Made by a program: the position numbers and the translations under genes | The notes under the pieces: model-generated | What the model was told of the DNA's origin: nothing | Seen by the model: the letters and a program-made list of their open reading frames with translations, nothing else | Databases searched by the model: none | Part shown: positions 1-10,360 of the stretch, in pieces | How the letters are laid out: each line of letters begins with the position of its first letter | Position numbering within the stretch: the first letter of the stretch is position 1 | Origin: Adenophora triphylla var. japonica | Taxonomy: Eukaryota > Streptophyta > Magnoliopsida > Asterales > Campanulaceae | DNA: 64,000 nt | Direction of reading: 5' to 3' | NCBI GenBank assembly: GCA_022495995.1 | Contig: JAFEMH010001487.1 | Coordinates: 248,001 to 312,000, forward strand

Positions 1-715
1 GATTGAACCCTGCAAAGTGCACCTTCGGCGTCAAGCGCGGCAAGGTACTGGGGTACATGGTTACAGAAAGGGGTATCGAAGCCAATCCCAAGAAAATCAA
101 GGCCATCATCGACATGAAGCCACCTCGTACTTTGACGAAGTGAAGAGCTTCATGGGAAGACTTCGCACATCGGGCCGCTTCATTAACCGCTTGACATCTC
201 TTTGCGAGCCCATGTTCAAGCTGATGAAAAAGAATGCCGACATCAAATGGGACTCCGAATGCCAGGAAGCTTTCGAGAAAATCAAGACCTACTTGGTGAA
301 TCCCCCAATTCTGTGCCCGCCACATGAAGACAAGCCACTACTCCTGTACCTGATAGTAACAAACACGTCAATCGGAGCAATGCTGGCGCAAGAACAAAAA
401 GATTCCAAGGTTGAGCATGCAATCTACTTCGTAAGACGGAAGCTTCAAGGAAGTGAACTCAGCTACTCAGCATTAGAGAAAACTTGTACCGCCTTGGTAT
501 GGGTAGTCGGGAAACCGAAACACTACATGCAGTCACATTCGGTGCTCCCGGTCTCCAAAATGGACCCCGTCCGATATCTCTTTGACAAGCCATCCCTGTC
601 AATGCGACTAGCCAAGTGGTCATTCTTCCCGCCGAGTTCGACATCAAGTACATGGTCGAAAATCAACAAAAGGCGAGTAATGGCGCATCACCTCCGACTT
701 CCCAAGCAGTGAACT
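1..715 (+). pseudogene. Tat-lineage pol: reverse transcriptase end and RNase H (broken)
   Basis: Encodes the C-terminal part of the reverse transcriptase ([24 protein letters not shown], then FMGRLRTSGRFINRLTS) and the linked RNase H (LSYSALEKTCTALVW, HYMQSHSV, DPVRYLFDKP). These motifs are typical of Ty3/gypsy pol, which copies element RNA into DNA in cytoplasmic particles. A one-base frameshift near position 130 separates the RT end from the rest, and another near 620-640 moves the EFDIKYMVE segment into the next frame. The N-terminal RT with the YxDD catalytic box is upstream of the window. It cannot give a continuous polyprotein. Confidence 0.88.
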
Positions 716-1180
716 TAAGGGTCCTGATCCGCAGTTTCCGGATGACGGAATCTTTTCACTTGACAGCGCAAACCGCTGGCAACTCTTCTTCGATGGGGCA
801 GCCAACAAGAAAGGAAATGGTATTGGAATGCTCCTTGTCGATCCCAAGGACGAGCATACTCCCATAGCCATCAAGCTGAACTTCGAAGCAACCAACAATG
901 CCGCAGAATACGAAGCTCGCGCAAGAAGAGTCCGGAAGCCGCCCTCGAGCGCAACAACTCGAAGCCGGATGTATACGGAACTCAAGATCGATCATCAATC
1001 AAGTATCCAACAAATGGAAGACGGTAGATTCTCGCCTTCGAAGTACCACGCGTATACGGAGGAGCTCATTGCTCGCCCAAGGACATCTCTTTTCACTATT
1101 TGCCAAGAGACAGGAACCGCTTCGCAGACGCCCTGGCAACCCTCGCCTCTCTTGTCGAAATTCCCGATGGGAAAGCAGTA
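716..1180 (+). pseudogene. Second (archaeal-type) RNase H of the Tat pol, frameshifted
   Basis: The stretch at about 768-918 translates to NRWQLFFDGAANKKGNGIG followed by ATNNAAEYEA, the first two conserved blocks of the extra RNase H found in Tat elements: the DGA aspartate and the NNxAEYEA glutamate. After 918 the frame shifts, and the later part (IINQVSNKWK, then ISFHYLPRDRNRFADALATLASL) is spread over two frames, running into the integrase frame at about 1085. The family role is thought to be assisting RNA removal during reverse transcription. This domain supports the Tat assignment more strongly than the RT does. Confidence 0.8.
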
Positions 1181-2530
1181 AAACCCCTCAGAATAGGCAG
1201 ACGGGAAACACCTGCCTATTGCTGTGAGATCGAAAAAGAGAAAGAAACGATTGACGAACCCTGGTACAATCAGATTTACCAGTACCTCCAAAACGGAGAA
1301 GTTTCCTTCACCAATGAAGATGGAAAATACAAAGAAGGGATCAAAGCCAAAAACATGATGGCATTAAAATGCCTGGCATCCCATTTCGTCATTCTGGGGG
1401 GTATGTTGTACAAGAAGCACCACCAAGGGCCACTCCTTCGGTGTGTAAACAAAGAAAAAGCCAGCGAGCTAATAAACGAAGTTCACAACGGAACCTGCGG
1501 TCCGCACATGAACGCCCGAGCATTGATACAGATCATTCTCCGTATGGGATACTATTGGATATCAATGGAAACAGACTGCATCCAGTTCGTTCGAAGCTGC
1601 GACAAATGTCAACGGTTCTCCAACCTCAATCACATCCCTCCTCATGAACTCTATTGCATGACTACACCATGGCCTTTCGCCACATGGGGAATCGACGTCA
1701 TCGGCAAGATCACTCCTCCTGGGAGCAATGATCACGAGTTCATTCTAGTCGCAGTCGACTACTTCACCAAATGGGTAGAAGCCAGATCGTACAAGGTACT
1801 GAATTCTAAGAAGGTGGCCGAGTTCATCCGAGAGAACATCATGTGCCGATACGGAGTGCCCAACGAGATCATCTCCGACAATGGGACCCACTTCGAAGGA
1901 GATTGTGACCAACTTCTGACCGACCCGTAGTCACACGTCACAAGTCTTCTCCTTACGAACACAAACCAATGGTGCAAGAGAGGCACCAACAAGACTCTCG
2001 CCATGATAATCAGGAAGATGACCACCAGAGGTCGGGACTGGCCCAAAAAGCTACATCTAGCCCTCTGGGGATACCGAACATCAGTCAGAACCGCCACAGG
2101 GGAGACTCCGTTCGCGCTTACCTACGGAATGGAAGCAATGTTACCCATGGAATTGGAAATTCCATCCCTCCGAGTCCTCTTGGAAAATGGGATCAATGAA
2201 GTCGAATGGCTACAGAGCCGTCACGACGAACTTGCTCTACTCGACGAGCGCAGATTGAAAGCCATGGAGCACACTCAAGCCTACCAGAGCAGGATGGCCC
2301 GAGCATTCGATAAGAAAGTCAAGATCCGAGACATCAGAGAAGGCGACTTGGTGCTAAAGGAAAAGCCTCCTACGCAGACCAATCCCCTCAGAAAGTGGGA
2401 GCCTACTTGGATGGGACCGTTCGTGGTACAAAGAATCTTCTCCGGAGGAGCCATGAAGCTAGCAGATTTGGACGGGAACCCTTTCGTTAACCCCGTGAAC
2501 GGAAGCAAGCTCCGCAGATACTTCGTTTGA
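1100..2530 (+). pseudogene. Tat-lineage integrase (broken by frameshift and stop near 1930)
   Basis: The first frame (1100-1930) holds the zinc-binding HHCC region (VHNGTCGPHMNARALIQ, YYW, CDKCQ) and the start of the catalytic core: the first aspartate in TWGIDVIGKI, then YFTKWVEA and the second aspartate in IISDNGTHF. The frame ends in a TAG at about 1928. The core continues in another frame: the QTNGA..EA region holding the third acidic residue lies near 1960-1990, and from 2003 the frame reads KTLAMIIRKM, WGYRTSVRTATGETPF and EAMLPMELE. The C-terminal part ends in GPFVVQRIFSGGAMKLADLDG and SKLRRYFV at 2530. Integrase inserts the element DNA into host chromosomes; this copy is split and inactive. 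Confidence 0.88.
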
Positions 2531-2985
2531 GGAAGAGCACGAGTCAACTCTCCTTCCCCATACACCGTCCCCCTTAGTAAATTTAAAGTGCTAAAAGAGT
2601 AATACCCAACTGGATACATTCCCGCTAATGATCCAGGTAAAAAACAGGGTCGCACTTCTTTTGTCTTCGTTTTCTCAAATTCACCATAAAGTGTCGAACT
2701 ACGGTGACCTGAGCCCCTTAGTCCAATTGTAAAAGGGGAACGTAGGCAGCCATCATTGGTTCGGTCTCAAAAAACAAAAAAAAATACAATAAGCATCAAT
2801 TGCTTGTGTTTCGAAAAAACTCTTTTCAATTAACCTACAAATTCATTACGGTTAAAACAATCTTTGATGAGTTCAAGCACGGTCAACTCTTGACTCGCTA
2901 CACGCTAGCAAAACTACAATAAAACATTAATCAGTTAATGTGTCTGCAATGAAAATGGGTGGATACTCTGGACAGCAAGGTCGAC
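2531..2985. other. Spacer between integrase and the antisense gene
   Basis: No coding potential or repeat seen. It separates the convergent ends of the sense pol gene and the antisense plant-mobile-domain gene, so both would end transcription toward it. It holds A-rich tracts (about 2769-2790) but no clear terminator. Confidence 0.5.
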
Positions 2986-4480
2986 CTAGTTTCCCGTACT
3001 TGGTCCTTCATCCTTCTTCCCCTTCCCTTTCCCGCGACGAGTGTTCTTCACCTTCACAGGAAATATTCCGGTAGACCTTCTACCTGGCTCAGGGACTCTT
3101 CCCGACGCCTCCGTCAACCCTGTCGCTATCAACGCAGCCCCTTCTCTAGCTCTATCTCGAGCTGCCTCGCTTCGAGCCATCATAACAATGCTTTGATTGG
3201 CCTCCCGATCAGCATTGGCCACCTAATCAGCCATGGCATCGCCGGTACGATTCCCAGGGTTAGCCCTCGCTTCAGTCCTCCTCAAGGTCGAGCCGTCCAG
3301 GTGATCGCACCCAACACCACTCCGTCTCCACAAGATGGCCATCTCGTGTCTCCCCTATACACCCTTCGTACTCGCCCGTATTCTCGCTGCCGATGCAACA
3401 GCCCCCTCTTCGATGAAGGAGAACCCCGGGCAGAAAGGACGTGTATTGCCACCACCGCGTGAGCAAAGAACGGCGTCGAAGGATCTTCCATCGCCAGAGA
3501 TCCCACCTCGAAGGTAGCAGATAACTCAAATCCGTCAATGGCACCTCGCTCCACTCGCACCGTCGCAGTAACTAACGATGGAATGTAGAAAGATGTCCGA
3601 GACAGCCCCGACACTCGACAACCAATGCACCCTCCCGAGTGGTCCGACAAGTCTCAGAATCTCCAATGGGGAACCCACCATCGCAAGTGATGCATGCGGA
3701 GTCTGGCCATCCAGAGCTCCAGCTCAGCCTGATCGCCCCCTATCACCAGAGGACGTCGAGAGAAGGACCAAGCGTCACATGACATTGGCACCTCAAGCAT
3801 CATCTGCAGTCTCTCCCTCAACCACATGGTAAGCATAGAGGGACTCCCTCCCCACATGTATCGGCTACCGGTGGCCATCCGACCTATGCCCAGGAACGTC
3901 TCGCCCAAGACCAACGGCACGATGTCTCCCGCTCCGATCGCCTCACCAGTGTCCAAGACACCGTGATGGCACACACCCAGAGACGTGAACGTGAACAGAG
4001 TAGCGATCGCGCACAGAGCAAATGCGTCCCACGCAAAGACGCTCCCCTCAGCTCCGGCAAATCTTTCGGGCAGTCCCGAAAAGTCAACATAATCAGTATC
4101 CAGTATCAGCATCCCGTATGCTTCTCAGCCGAGATACCAAGCAAAGACACTAGCTTCTCAACAGTGGCCATGCCACCAGCATACGGAAGAACTAGTTGTT
4201 CCGTCTCAGGTCCTCCCAGAATGGCCCGAAAGTCTTCAAGCGTAGGAGTAATTTCGTTGTACGAAAAGCTGTACACGTTCCTCCATACGTCCCAGAACCG
4301 AGACGCTGCTCTCAGAAGATCCCAATCTGGCATGAGCTCCTTCAAAGCCCAAACAGATTTCATCCCGTAACAACCTTCGAAAAACCCTTTGTTCTGCCTC
4401 GTGTGGTTCCGTACCCACGACTGAAAGTTATCCAAATATCGCTCTTGCATCCGAGACGGTAACTTGGGAAAGGGAGCCAT
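2986..4480 (-). pseudogene. Antisense plant-mobile-domain (PMD) gene inside the Tat element
   Basis: Read on the minus strand from the ATG at 4480: MAPFPKLPSRMQERYLDNF, then WDLLRAASRFWDVWRNVYSFSYNE and TPTLEDFRAILGG, motifs of the aminotransferase-like plant mobile domain family. It continues in a second frame from 4112 with PLVLGETFLGIGRMATGS, a block also present in the PMD pseudogene at 25295-26870. Further frames run down to 2986 and end in a lysine-rich tail (KVKNTRRGKGKGKKDEG). At least three frame changes make it a pseudogene here. PMD proteins occur both as host genes involved in silencing and as passengers of transposons. Its position, antisense between integrase and 3' LTR, matches the known antisense ORF of some Tat elements. 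Its function in the element is unknown. Confidence 0.72.
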
Positions 4481-4902
4481 GTCAGAAAGTAAAGGAAACC
4501 TTAAAAAATGGAAAGGAATTCATCCAGATGAACAAAGCAATGTGCAGTTTTCTCACCAATTGCAAAGCTGAAAGTGCAATTTAAAGAATCTGGAAATTCA
4601 GTCCTAGTCCGGCCGGACTCCCTCTGCAGTTGACTTGGTCAACTCTGCAGCAAGCTGCCCCTAAATTGGAAACATTTCCAAACAACTCCCTGTTCACCCT
4701 TGATGAAACCTGCGTGCTGCCCCTAGTTTCATTCAACCAATATCAATATCCCTTCCGCCCCGGGCTCGTGCAACAGTGCAATTAATTAATAATCATTGCA
4801 TATAGGCTTAATTTTTGACCCGTTCAAATTTTAATGCATGTTTCATTTTATTTATTTTTGATTAACCTATTTGCTTATTTGCTAAAATTTAACAGAAGGT
4901 AA
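4481..4902. other. AT-rich spacer with a palindrome between the two antisense genes
   Basis: No coding potential. At 4606-4619 lies the perfect palindrome AGTCCGGCCGGACT. The same palindrome and its surroundings recur in the LTR at 7289-7302, with a one-mismatch version at 7380-7393, so this segment and the LTR share sequence history. Confidence 0.45.
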
Positions 4903-5631
4903 TCACAGAATAAATGTGCGAAGTACAGGTTCCGCCTCACGGGCGCCTTTTTTGCAAATACAGTTCAAATCAAATCGTTCCGGACGATACAAAAAAAAGA
5001 GAAAGAAAGCAGTAAAATAGGAATACTCCGAGTCCTGCTCGTCATCCGAGCACTCGACGCACTGCTCCGCCGCTACCGGATCCGTCGCAAACAGGAACTC
5101 GCCAAATTCCTCCAGGCGAGAATATGCAAAAGGCCTCCTCGGCGTATGCGAACTCGAGGACTCCCCCCTCTCGTGCCCCGAGTGCGAAGAAGAAGGAGCT
5201 CCAAATCCAGCCGTTCCGCCCGCGAACTGGCCAAACCCCTGTGCAAAGTCCTCCCCACCAGCCGTGGGAGCAGGCGAACCTCTCGGCCTAGACGGCCTTG
5301 GCTCACAAACGTCCACGCTCCTCCAGGAACTGCACCGCATGAACTCCACGAGACTCCTAGCGTAGGCGGACCACCCGTCCACCAGCCTCATAGCCTCGTT
5401 GTACATACGGCCCGACACCTGCAAACTAGGAAAGTCATTAGAAAGCAAGCAGAAAGTACAGATGCAACATTTGCAGAGTGCTACTATCAAATGCAGAAAA
5501 TCAAAAGAAATGCTCACCGAGGTATTGGGGTCAACCTTGTATCGTGGTCTCGGCTCATCCGGGAGTGGGATCACAAGTCGCCTGCGCGAACCGTCCAATC
5601 CCTCTTCGGCCATCCTCGTAAGCCCGAACAT
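4903..5631 (-). CDS. Antisense spliced ORF of unknown function in the Tat element
   Basis: On the minus strand the frame from 5631 stays open for 242 codons. The middle of it looks like a plant intron: a donor (TCG/GTGAGC) near 5519 and an acceptor (TTTGCAG) near 5427, about 90 bp apart, both phases agreeing so that the frame is kept. Removing it leaves MFGLTRMAEEGLDGSRRRL, then a short helical region (MYNEAMRLVDGWSAYARSLV), then a Gly/Ser/Pro-rich low-complexity tail with acidic ECSDDEQDSEY. I do not recognise a domain. It may be a separate antisense gene or an upstream part of the PMD transcript. The start region is repeated in the 115-bp array upstream, so the start choice is uncertain. 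Confidence 0.4.
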   Translation of the reverse strand: MFGLTRMAEEGLDGSRRRLVIPLPDEPRPRYKVDPNTSVSISFDFLHLIVALCKCCICTFCLLSNDFPSLQVSGRMYNEAMRLVDGWSAYARSLVEFMRCSSWRSVDVCEPRPSRPRGSPAPTAGGEDFAQGFGQFAGGTAGFGAPSSSHSGHERGESSSSHTPRRPFAYSRLEEFGEFLFATDPVAAEQCVECSDDEQDSEYSYFTAFFLFFLYRPERFDLNCICKKGAREAEPVLRTFIL

Positions 5632-5860
5632 CTTTTCACTTCAGCAAGTGAACACATATATCCCCGGCAACTGCAATAAGCCCGAACCCCAAGGCACGAA
5701 CGCCTTGCAACAATCCCTCTTCGGCCATCCTCGTAAGCCCGAACATCTTTTCACTTCAGCAAGTGAACACATATATTCCCGGCAGCAGCAATAAGCCCGA
5801 ACCCCAAGGCACGAACGCCTTGCAACAATCCCTCTTCGGCCATCAAGGTAAGCCCGAATG
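5597..5860. repeat. 115-bp tandem array, about 2.3 copies
   Basis: The block starting AATCCCTCTTCGGCCATC recurs at 5597, 5712 and 5827, each 115 bp apart, with only a few changes. It covers the start of the antisense spliced ORF and so duplicates its 5' end. No spacer variation. Confidence 0.85.
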
Positions 5861-6037
5861 CTCATCCCCAGTAGGATTCTGAAGAAGAAACGTCGATCCC
5901 TCCGTGTTGTTAATAACGCCAAGTTTAACACAACCGTTCTCATCATTGCCACCCTATATCCCCAGCAGGATGAACCCGGCAGCAACAATAAGCCCAGCAC
6001 TCAAGGCACGAACGCCTTCGTCTCAGGATAAACGTAT

Positions 6038-6645
6038 CCTAGCAACTCCGATTTGAGGCGCCACACGCCCTCGTCAGTTCCAAAGAATCTCGGTTTGAGG
6101 CGCCGGCCTCCAAAGAATCTCGGTTTGAGGCGCCACACGCCCTCGTCGGCCTCAAAGAATCTCGGTTTGAGGCGCCACACGCCCTCGTCGCTCCAAGAAT
6201 CTCGATTTGAGGCGCCACACGCCTCGTCGCTCCAAAGAATCTCGGTTTGAGGCGCCACACGCCCTCGTCAGTTCCAGCAACTTCGGTTTGAGGCGCCACA
6301 CGCCCTCGTCAGTTCCAGCAACTTCGGTTTGAGGCGCCACACGCCCTCGTCAGCATCAGCATCTTCGGTTTGAGGCGCCACACGCCCTCGTCAGCATCAG
6401 CAACTCCGGTTTGAGGCGCCACACACCCTCGTCAGCATCAGCAACTCCGGTTTGAGGCGCCACACGCCCTCGTCAGTTCCAGCAACTTCGGTTTGAGGCG
6501 CCACACGCCCTCGTCAGCATCAACAACTCCGGTTTGAGGCGCCACACACCCTCGTCAGTTTCAGCAACTCCGGTTTGAGGCGCCACACGCCCTCGTCAGT
6601 TTCAGCATCTCCGGTTTGAGGTGCCACACGCCCTCGAAGGTTTCA
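6038..6645. repeat. About 41-bp minisatellite, about 15 copies
   Basis: The unit holds TTTGAGGCGCCACACGCCCT followed by CGTC and a variable CAGCAACTCCGG-like end. Spacing varies from about 31 to 42 bp. It sits between the antisense genes and the 3' LTR. Tat elements are known to carry tandem arrays in this part of their untranslated region. Open frames across it are repeat translations. Confidence 0.9.
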
Positions 6646-6870
6646 AAAATCTCAGGTTCAGATGCCTCCGAACAGTCTCGCTCAGGTCAAGGTCCCCACG
6701 CGCGACCCTTTCACCTTCGAACTACGATCGACTTAATTCCCGCTCGGGATACGTAGGAATCCTTTCGCTAAGGGTCCAGCCAGCTGACCGCCAAGGTCTT
6801 TCGAAGTAAGGCATCCCGATTTTGATCCTTATCTTTTTTCAACGACCCCACCTCCTTCGGAGGAGACGTC

Positions 6871-6884
6871 GCTGAGGGGCTAAC
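6871..6884 (+). promoter_or_regulatory. Putative polypurine tract
   Basis: GCTGAGGGGCTAAC lies directly 5' of the LTR start TGTAAGTACCC. A purine-rich run at this position is expected as the plus-strand primer site. It is short and interrupted, so the assignment rests on position. Confidence 0.5.
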
Positions 6885-7412
6885 TGTAAGTACCCAAATC
6901 CGGATCGTCAAAATCCGTCAGAAAGTTAACCGAAATCCGTTAACTGGCCCGCTCCAGGTTAACCGGAACTCGTTAACTCCCCGTTGTTAAGCCAGCGAGC
7001 GTCCCGGGACTGCCCCGTGCATCCCAACGTCGAACCGTACTTAACACGTGTCATCACACGTAAAAGCACGGCTTTCCCTGAAAAAATGCACTTTTCGGCA
7101 CTTTCCGGGGGCGTTTCAGACATTTTCCGGACTGTTATTTAAAAAACGGACAAAACCGGGACCCGGGAACAAACTCCCACATGGGCTGGTGACTCACAGG
7201 GCACGTGGCAAGCATGCCACCTCCCTCTAGTCACCCTTCAATCACAAATCAAGGCCAAAAGACCAAAATACCCCTGGATTTCAGTGAAAGTCCGGCCGGA
7301 CTCCCTGTGCACTTTTCCTGAAATTGCCAGCAAGTCCCTCAGATTTCCAAAATACCCCAAAACCCCTGGATTCAGTCCAAGTCCGTCCGGACTCCTACTG
7401 CAATTTTCACCA

Positions 7413-7420
7413 TATAAATA
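7413..7420 (+). promoter_or_regulatory. TATA box of the LTR, sense strand
   Basis: TATAAATA in a pyrimidine-rich setting about 530 bp into the LTR, just downstream of the CCGG-type palindromes at 7289 and 7380. It is the best candidate for the element's sense promoter. The transcription start would be near 7445-7450. Confidence 0.55.
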
Positions 7421-7856
7421 GAAGTTGCTGTCAAAGGCAAAAGGGGAAGATTTTTAACCCCAAAATCACTCTACCCCACGGCCAGAACTGATTTCACCCC
7501 TTCCGAGCTCCCGTTTTGTCTCGATTCGTGTGAAACTTCCGTATTTTGATCAAATACGCCCCCCGCCACTTCGAAACAACCTTTCGAACTACTTTCCGTG
7601 TCCCGTACACATCTTCTGATCCAAAGGAGTCGACCCTAGCCATAGGTATAACTCCCTCTCTCTAAATCTCTCGTTCCGTCTCGGTTTACGCGCCAGTCGC
7701 TACAACCATTTCGAACACCGTTACTGAAATGTAGACGCCTCCGTCTAACGGGGTCCGATACGTTTTAGCCCCTCAATCCTTTTCTCTTCCCGTAAGAGAA
7801 GTAATCACGGGTTAAAACGGCGTTCCGACCCCGTTCCATTTACTTTTCTGTCATTT

Positions 7857-8115
7857 ACAATTCCGGATCGATCGATCCATTGATCGTCATTTATTTTCTG
7901 TCATTTACAAGTCCGAGCCGTTTGGCCTCGTCGATCGTCATTTACAATTCCGAGCCGTTTGGCCTCTTCGATCGTCATTTACAAGTCCGAGCCGTTTGGA
8001 TTCGTCGATCGTACTTTACAATTCCGGATCGTTTGATTCCATTGATACTGCTTTAAATACTGTCATTTACAAGTCCGACCCGTTTGGATCGTGATAGTAT
8101 TTACCTTTCAAAGTC
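7857..8115. repeat. Tandem array inside the LTR, about 47-bp unit
   Basis: About five degenerate copies of GTCATTTACAAGTCCGAGCC with GTTTGG and TCGATC following. Probably part of the transcribed leader. Not coding. Confidence 0.75.
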
Positions 8116-9335
8116 CGAGTTGCAACCCGATTCGTTGATCGCATATCATTTAAAACGCATTTTCCCGTAAAATCGTTAACAATGTAATGCCCGATTCAAA
8201 ACCGGAGTTCGTCCTTCGAACTCTCTTTCAAAAATGCGCGAAATGACGTTTGGCCTCCAAATGCTCATCTTTTAAACTAAAAGCCGCCATTTGACACTCA
8301 ATATCATTTAATACGCATTTTTCCCGTAAAAATCGTTAACAATGACTCGCCCGGTTCAAAATCGACGTTTGCCACGCAGACGCTCATTTCCATCTCAAAA
8401 CCGACATTTGCCACGCAAACGCTCGTCTTTTCAAAAGTCACCTAATCAACGTTTGACATTCAAACCAAGATTAAGCTTGTCACTCAATCCCCCATTTCAA
8501 AACACACACACACACACACGTTTTCGAGAAAGGTAGAAAGACTCGTCATACGAGGCGTTTTGGGTGATCTCGTAATACTCTTCCCAAAACGTAACGTGAC
8601 CTCCGAACCTAACAATCTCTGGTACTCAAAGCTTTTTACTCGTTTTTGCTACCAATAAAAATGATCCCCTGTTTTCAAAGCCTTTTCCAAAGTTTTTGCT
8701 ACCAATAAAAACGACACCATTTTCGAAAGCCATTTCTCAACATTTTGGGCTCAAAATACAAAAAACACGTGGCGAATCCTCATTTTTCCTTCCCATGAAG
8801 CGAGGTCTCAGACACCAACACCCTTCGCGAAAGACAACCGCCTTTCCGCGCCCGCGCGCGAAAATCCGGGTACTTTCAGCCGGCATCTGGCTTTATTCCG
8901 TTTTAGCGTTAGTTGGGAGGTGTCTCGCCGTGTTTTTGCTTGTAGAGTCGCCACGTCGTTTTTATTAAGCCCAAAACATTGAAAAAGGACATCAGTTTAA
9001 AAATAAACTGTTTTTGTGTGATGAGATTTTGAGTTCGGAGGTCAGATGACTCCTCGGGAAGAGAATATTAGAATCTTAGAGCTCACCCGAGTCGCCTCGT
9101 AAAAACGAGTCTTTCGGATATCCCTAATATTCTTTAACTGTTGCGTGTGTGTGTATGTGCTTTTTTTAAAAATGCATGATGTATCGGATGTCTACATTGT
9201 ACACTGCTTTATTGAAATGTATTGAATTAGTGTAGGAAGGAAGCCTTACCAATGTTTGTTTGTGTCTTTCTTCCGCTGGGGAATAGTGTTCCGGTACGGA
9301 CCGGGATTACTTCGGGAGGAGCCGGTTGTCTGCGA

Positions 9336-9515
9336 ACAGAGTTTCGGCGTGTGTCGAGATTATTGGTTGCGTTCGGGCAGAGTTTCGGCGTGCGTTGGGA
9401 TCGCAGGGATCACTCGGGCAGAGGTTCGGCGTGCGTTGGGATCGCAGGGATCACTCGGGCAGAGTTTCGGCGTGCGTTGGGATCGCAGGGATCACTCGGG
9501 CAGAGTTTCAGAGTG
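9336..9515. repeat. 41-42 bp tandem array inside the LTR
   Basis: About four copies of a unit containing GAGTTTCGGCGTGCGTTGGG and ATCGCAGGGATCACTCGG. Three overlapping open frames across it (9252-9815) translate into the same repeated peptide and are not genes. Confidence 0.85.
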
Positions 9516-9806
9516 CGTTCAAGCTGCTGGTTTGACTCGAAAAGAGCCGGGACACCTTGGGAAAGACCAGGCAAGGCCTCGGAGTACCACGAGGGGCCTC
9601 AGAGTACCTCGAGAGTGCCTCGGGGCAGCGCGGGAGCATCTCGGGAGCGCTCGGAGAGGCTTCGGAGCACCACAAGGGGGCTCGGAAGGCCTCGGAAGGA
9701 TCCGAAAGGGGCCGGGATTGCCCTGAAGGGTCTTAGAGGGGAGCCTGAAGGCTGGGGGAGAGGAGAGAAGAGGGAGATGTGTGAAAATGAGGGAGGGGGA
9801 GCCCTC

Positions 9807-9814
9807 TATTTATA
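9807..9814 (-). promoter_or_regulatory. TATA box on the antisense strand of the LTR
   Basis: On the minus strand this reads TATAAATA followed by GAGGGCTCCCCCTCCC and a CT-rich leader, the usual layout of a plant TATA promoter. Transcription from here would run leftward toward the antisense genes at 5631 and 4480. Promoter function is inference from sequence. Confidence 0.35.
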
Positions 9815-9832
9815 GTGCCAGAAAACTGCAAG

Positions 9833-10059
9833 AAGGTCCGTACGGACCTTCTAGGTAATCTAGTTTTTTGGTTTTCCTCTATTTGAGGGAATGATGATGT
9901 CTCCTTTGCAAAGAGGTCCGTACGGACCAACTAGGCATGCAAAGAGGTCCGTACGGACCAACCATACATTCCAGTAATGATGTTCCCCGGGATTTGAGGG
10001 AATATTGTGGACTTTAAGGGGATTCAGTAATTATTAAACAAAGAGGTCCGTACGGACCT
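9833..10059. repeat. Four copies of the palindrome GGTCCGTACGGACC
   Basis: Perfect palindromes at 9833-9850 (18 bp with flanks), 9915-9928, 9946-9959 and 10044-10059 near the 3' end of the LTR. Each is preceded by AAG or AGA. Spacing is uneven (about 82, 31 and 99 bp), so this is not a simple tandem array. Possibly protein-binding sites or small RNA stem-loops. Confidence 0.8.
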
Positions 10060-10253
10060 TATTTGCTTTTCCAATTTTCTGAAAATTCCCAAGAGGTCCT
10101 TTTGTCCCTTTTTATCCCAGAAAGGTTCCTCCCTTGGCTTGGCTGAGGGTTTTTGAGGGTTTTGAGTGTTAGAGGTCTTCGAGACTGCGCTTGTGAGTCT
10201 GCGGTGTTTCCCATGTGCATCGGAAGAGGGTGATCCAGATTGGGGTACTTACA

Positions 10254-10305
10254 ACACCTACACATTTTTTTCTCTTCAGAATAAAACAAAAAGAAAAGAA
10301 TGAAC

Positions 10306-10360
<55 letters not shown>

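Larger units (their letters stand above)
1..10253 (+). mobile_element. Ty3/gypsy LTR retrotransposon, Tat lineage, 3' part
   Basis: The window opens inside pol. Domain order is RT end, RNase H, a second RNase H and integrase, followed by a long non-pol region and a 3' LTR at 6885-10253. A second, archaeal-type RNase H after the first is a known hallmark of the Tat lineage (Ogre, Retand, Grande). Tat elements are also known to carry extra genes between integrase and 3' LTR, often antisense, as seen here at 2986-5631. Several frameshifts and stops show the copy is defective. The 5' LTR, gag and protease lie outside the window, so the target duplication cannot be confirmed; ACACC follows the LTR at 10254-10258. 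Confidence 0.9.
6885..10253 (+). repeat. 3' LTR of the Tat element (about 3.37 kb)
   Basis: Starts TGTAAGTACCCAAATC and ends GATTGGGGTACTTACA, an almost perfect 15-16 bp inverted terminal repeat with TG...CA ends. The left end follows a purine-rich stretch. It contains a TATA box on each strand, two tandem arrays and several GC-rich palindromes, but no convincing coding sequence. A length of 3.4 kb is long but within the known range for Tat LTRs. Confidence 0.85.

Noticed and set aside
459..998. Minus-strand open frames of 64-113 codons over the pol region
   Set aside because: Shadows of the sense-strand pol frames. They have no motifs of their own, unlike the antisense PMD gene further right.
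6038..6645. Regular 41-bp repeats that could suggest a CRISPR array
   Set aside because: No unique spacers between units, units vary, and the context is a plant retrotransposon. Same for 9336-9515.
9252..9815. Three overlapping open frames of 69-187 codons in the LTR
   Set aside because: All translate the 41-42 bp tandem array and surrounding GC-rich sequence. No domain, and frames are equally open.
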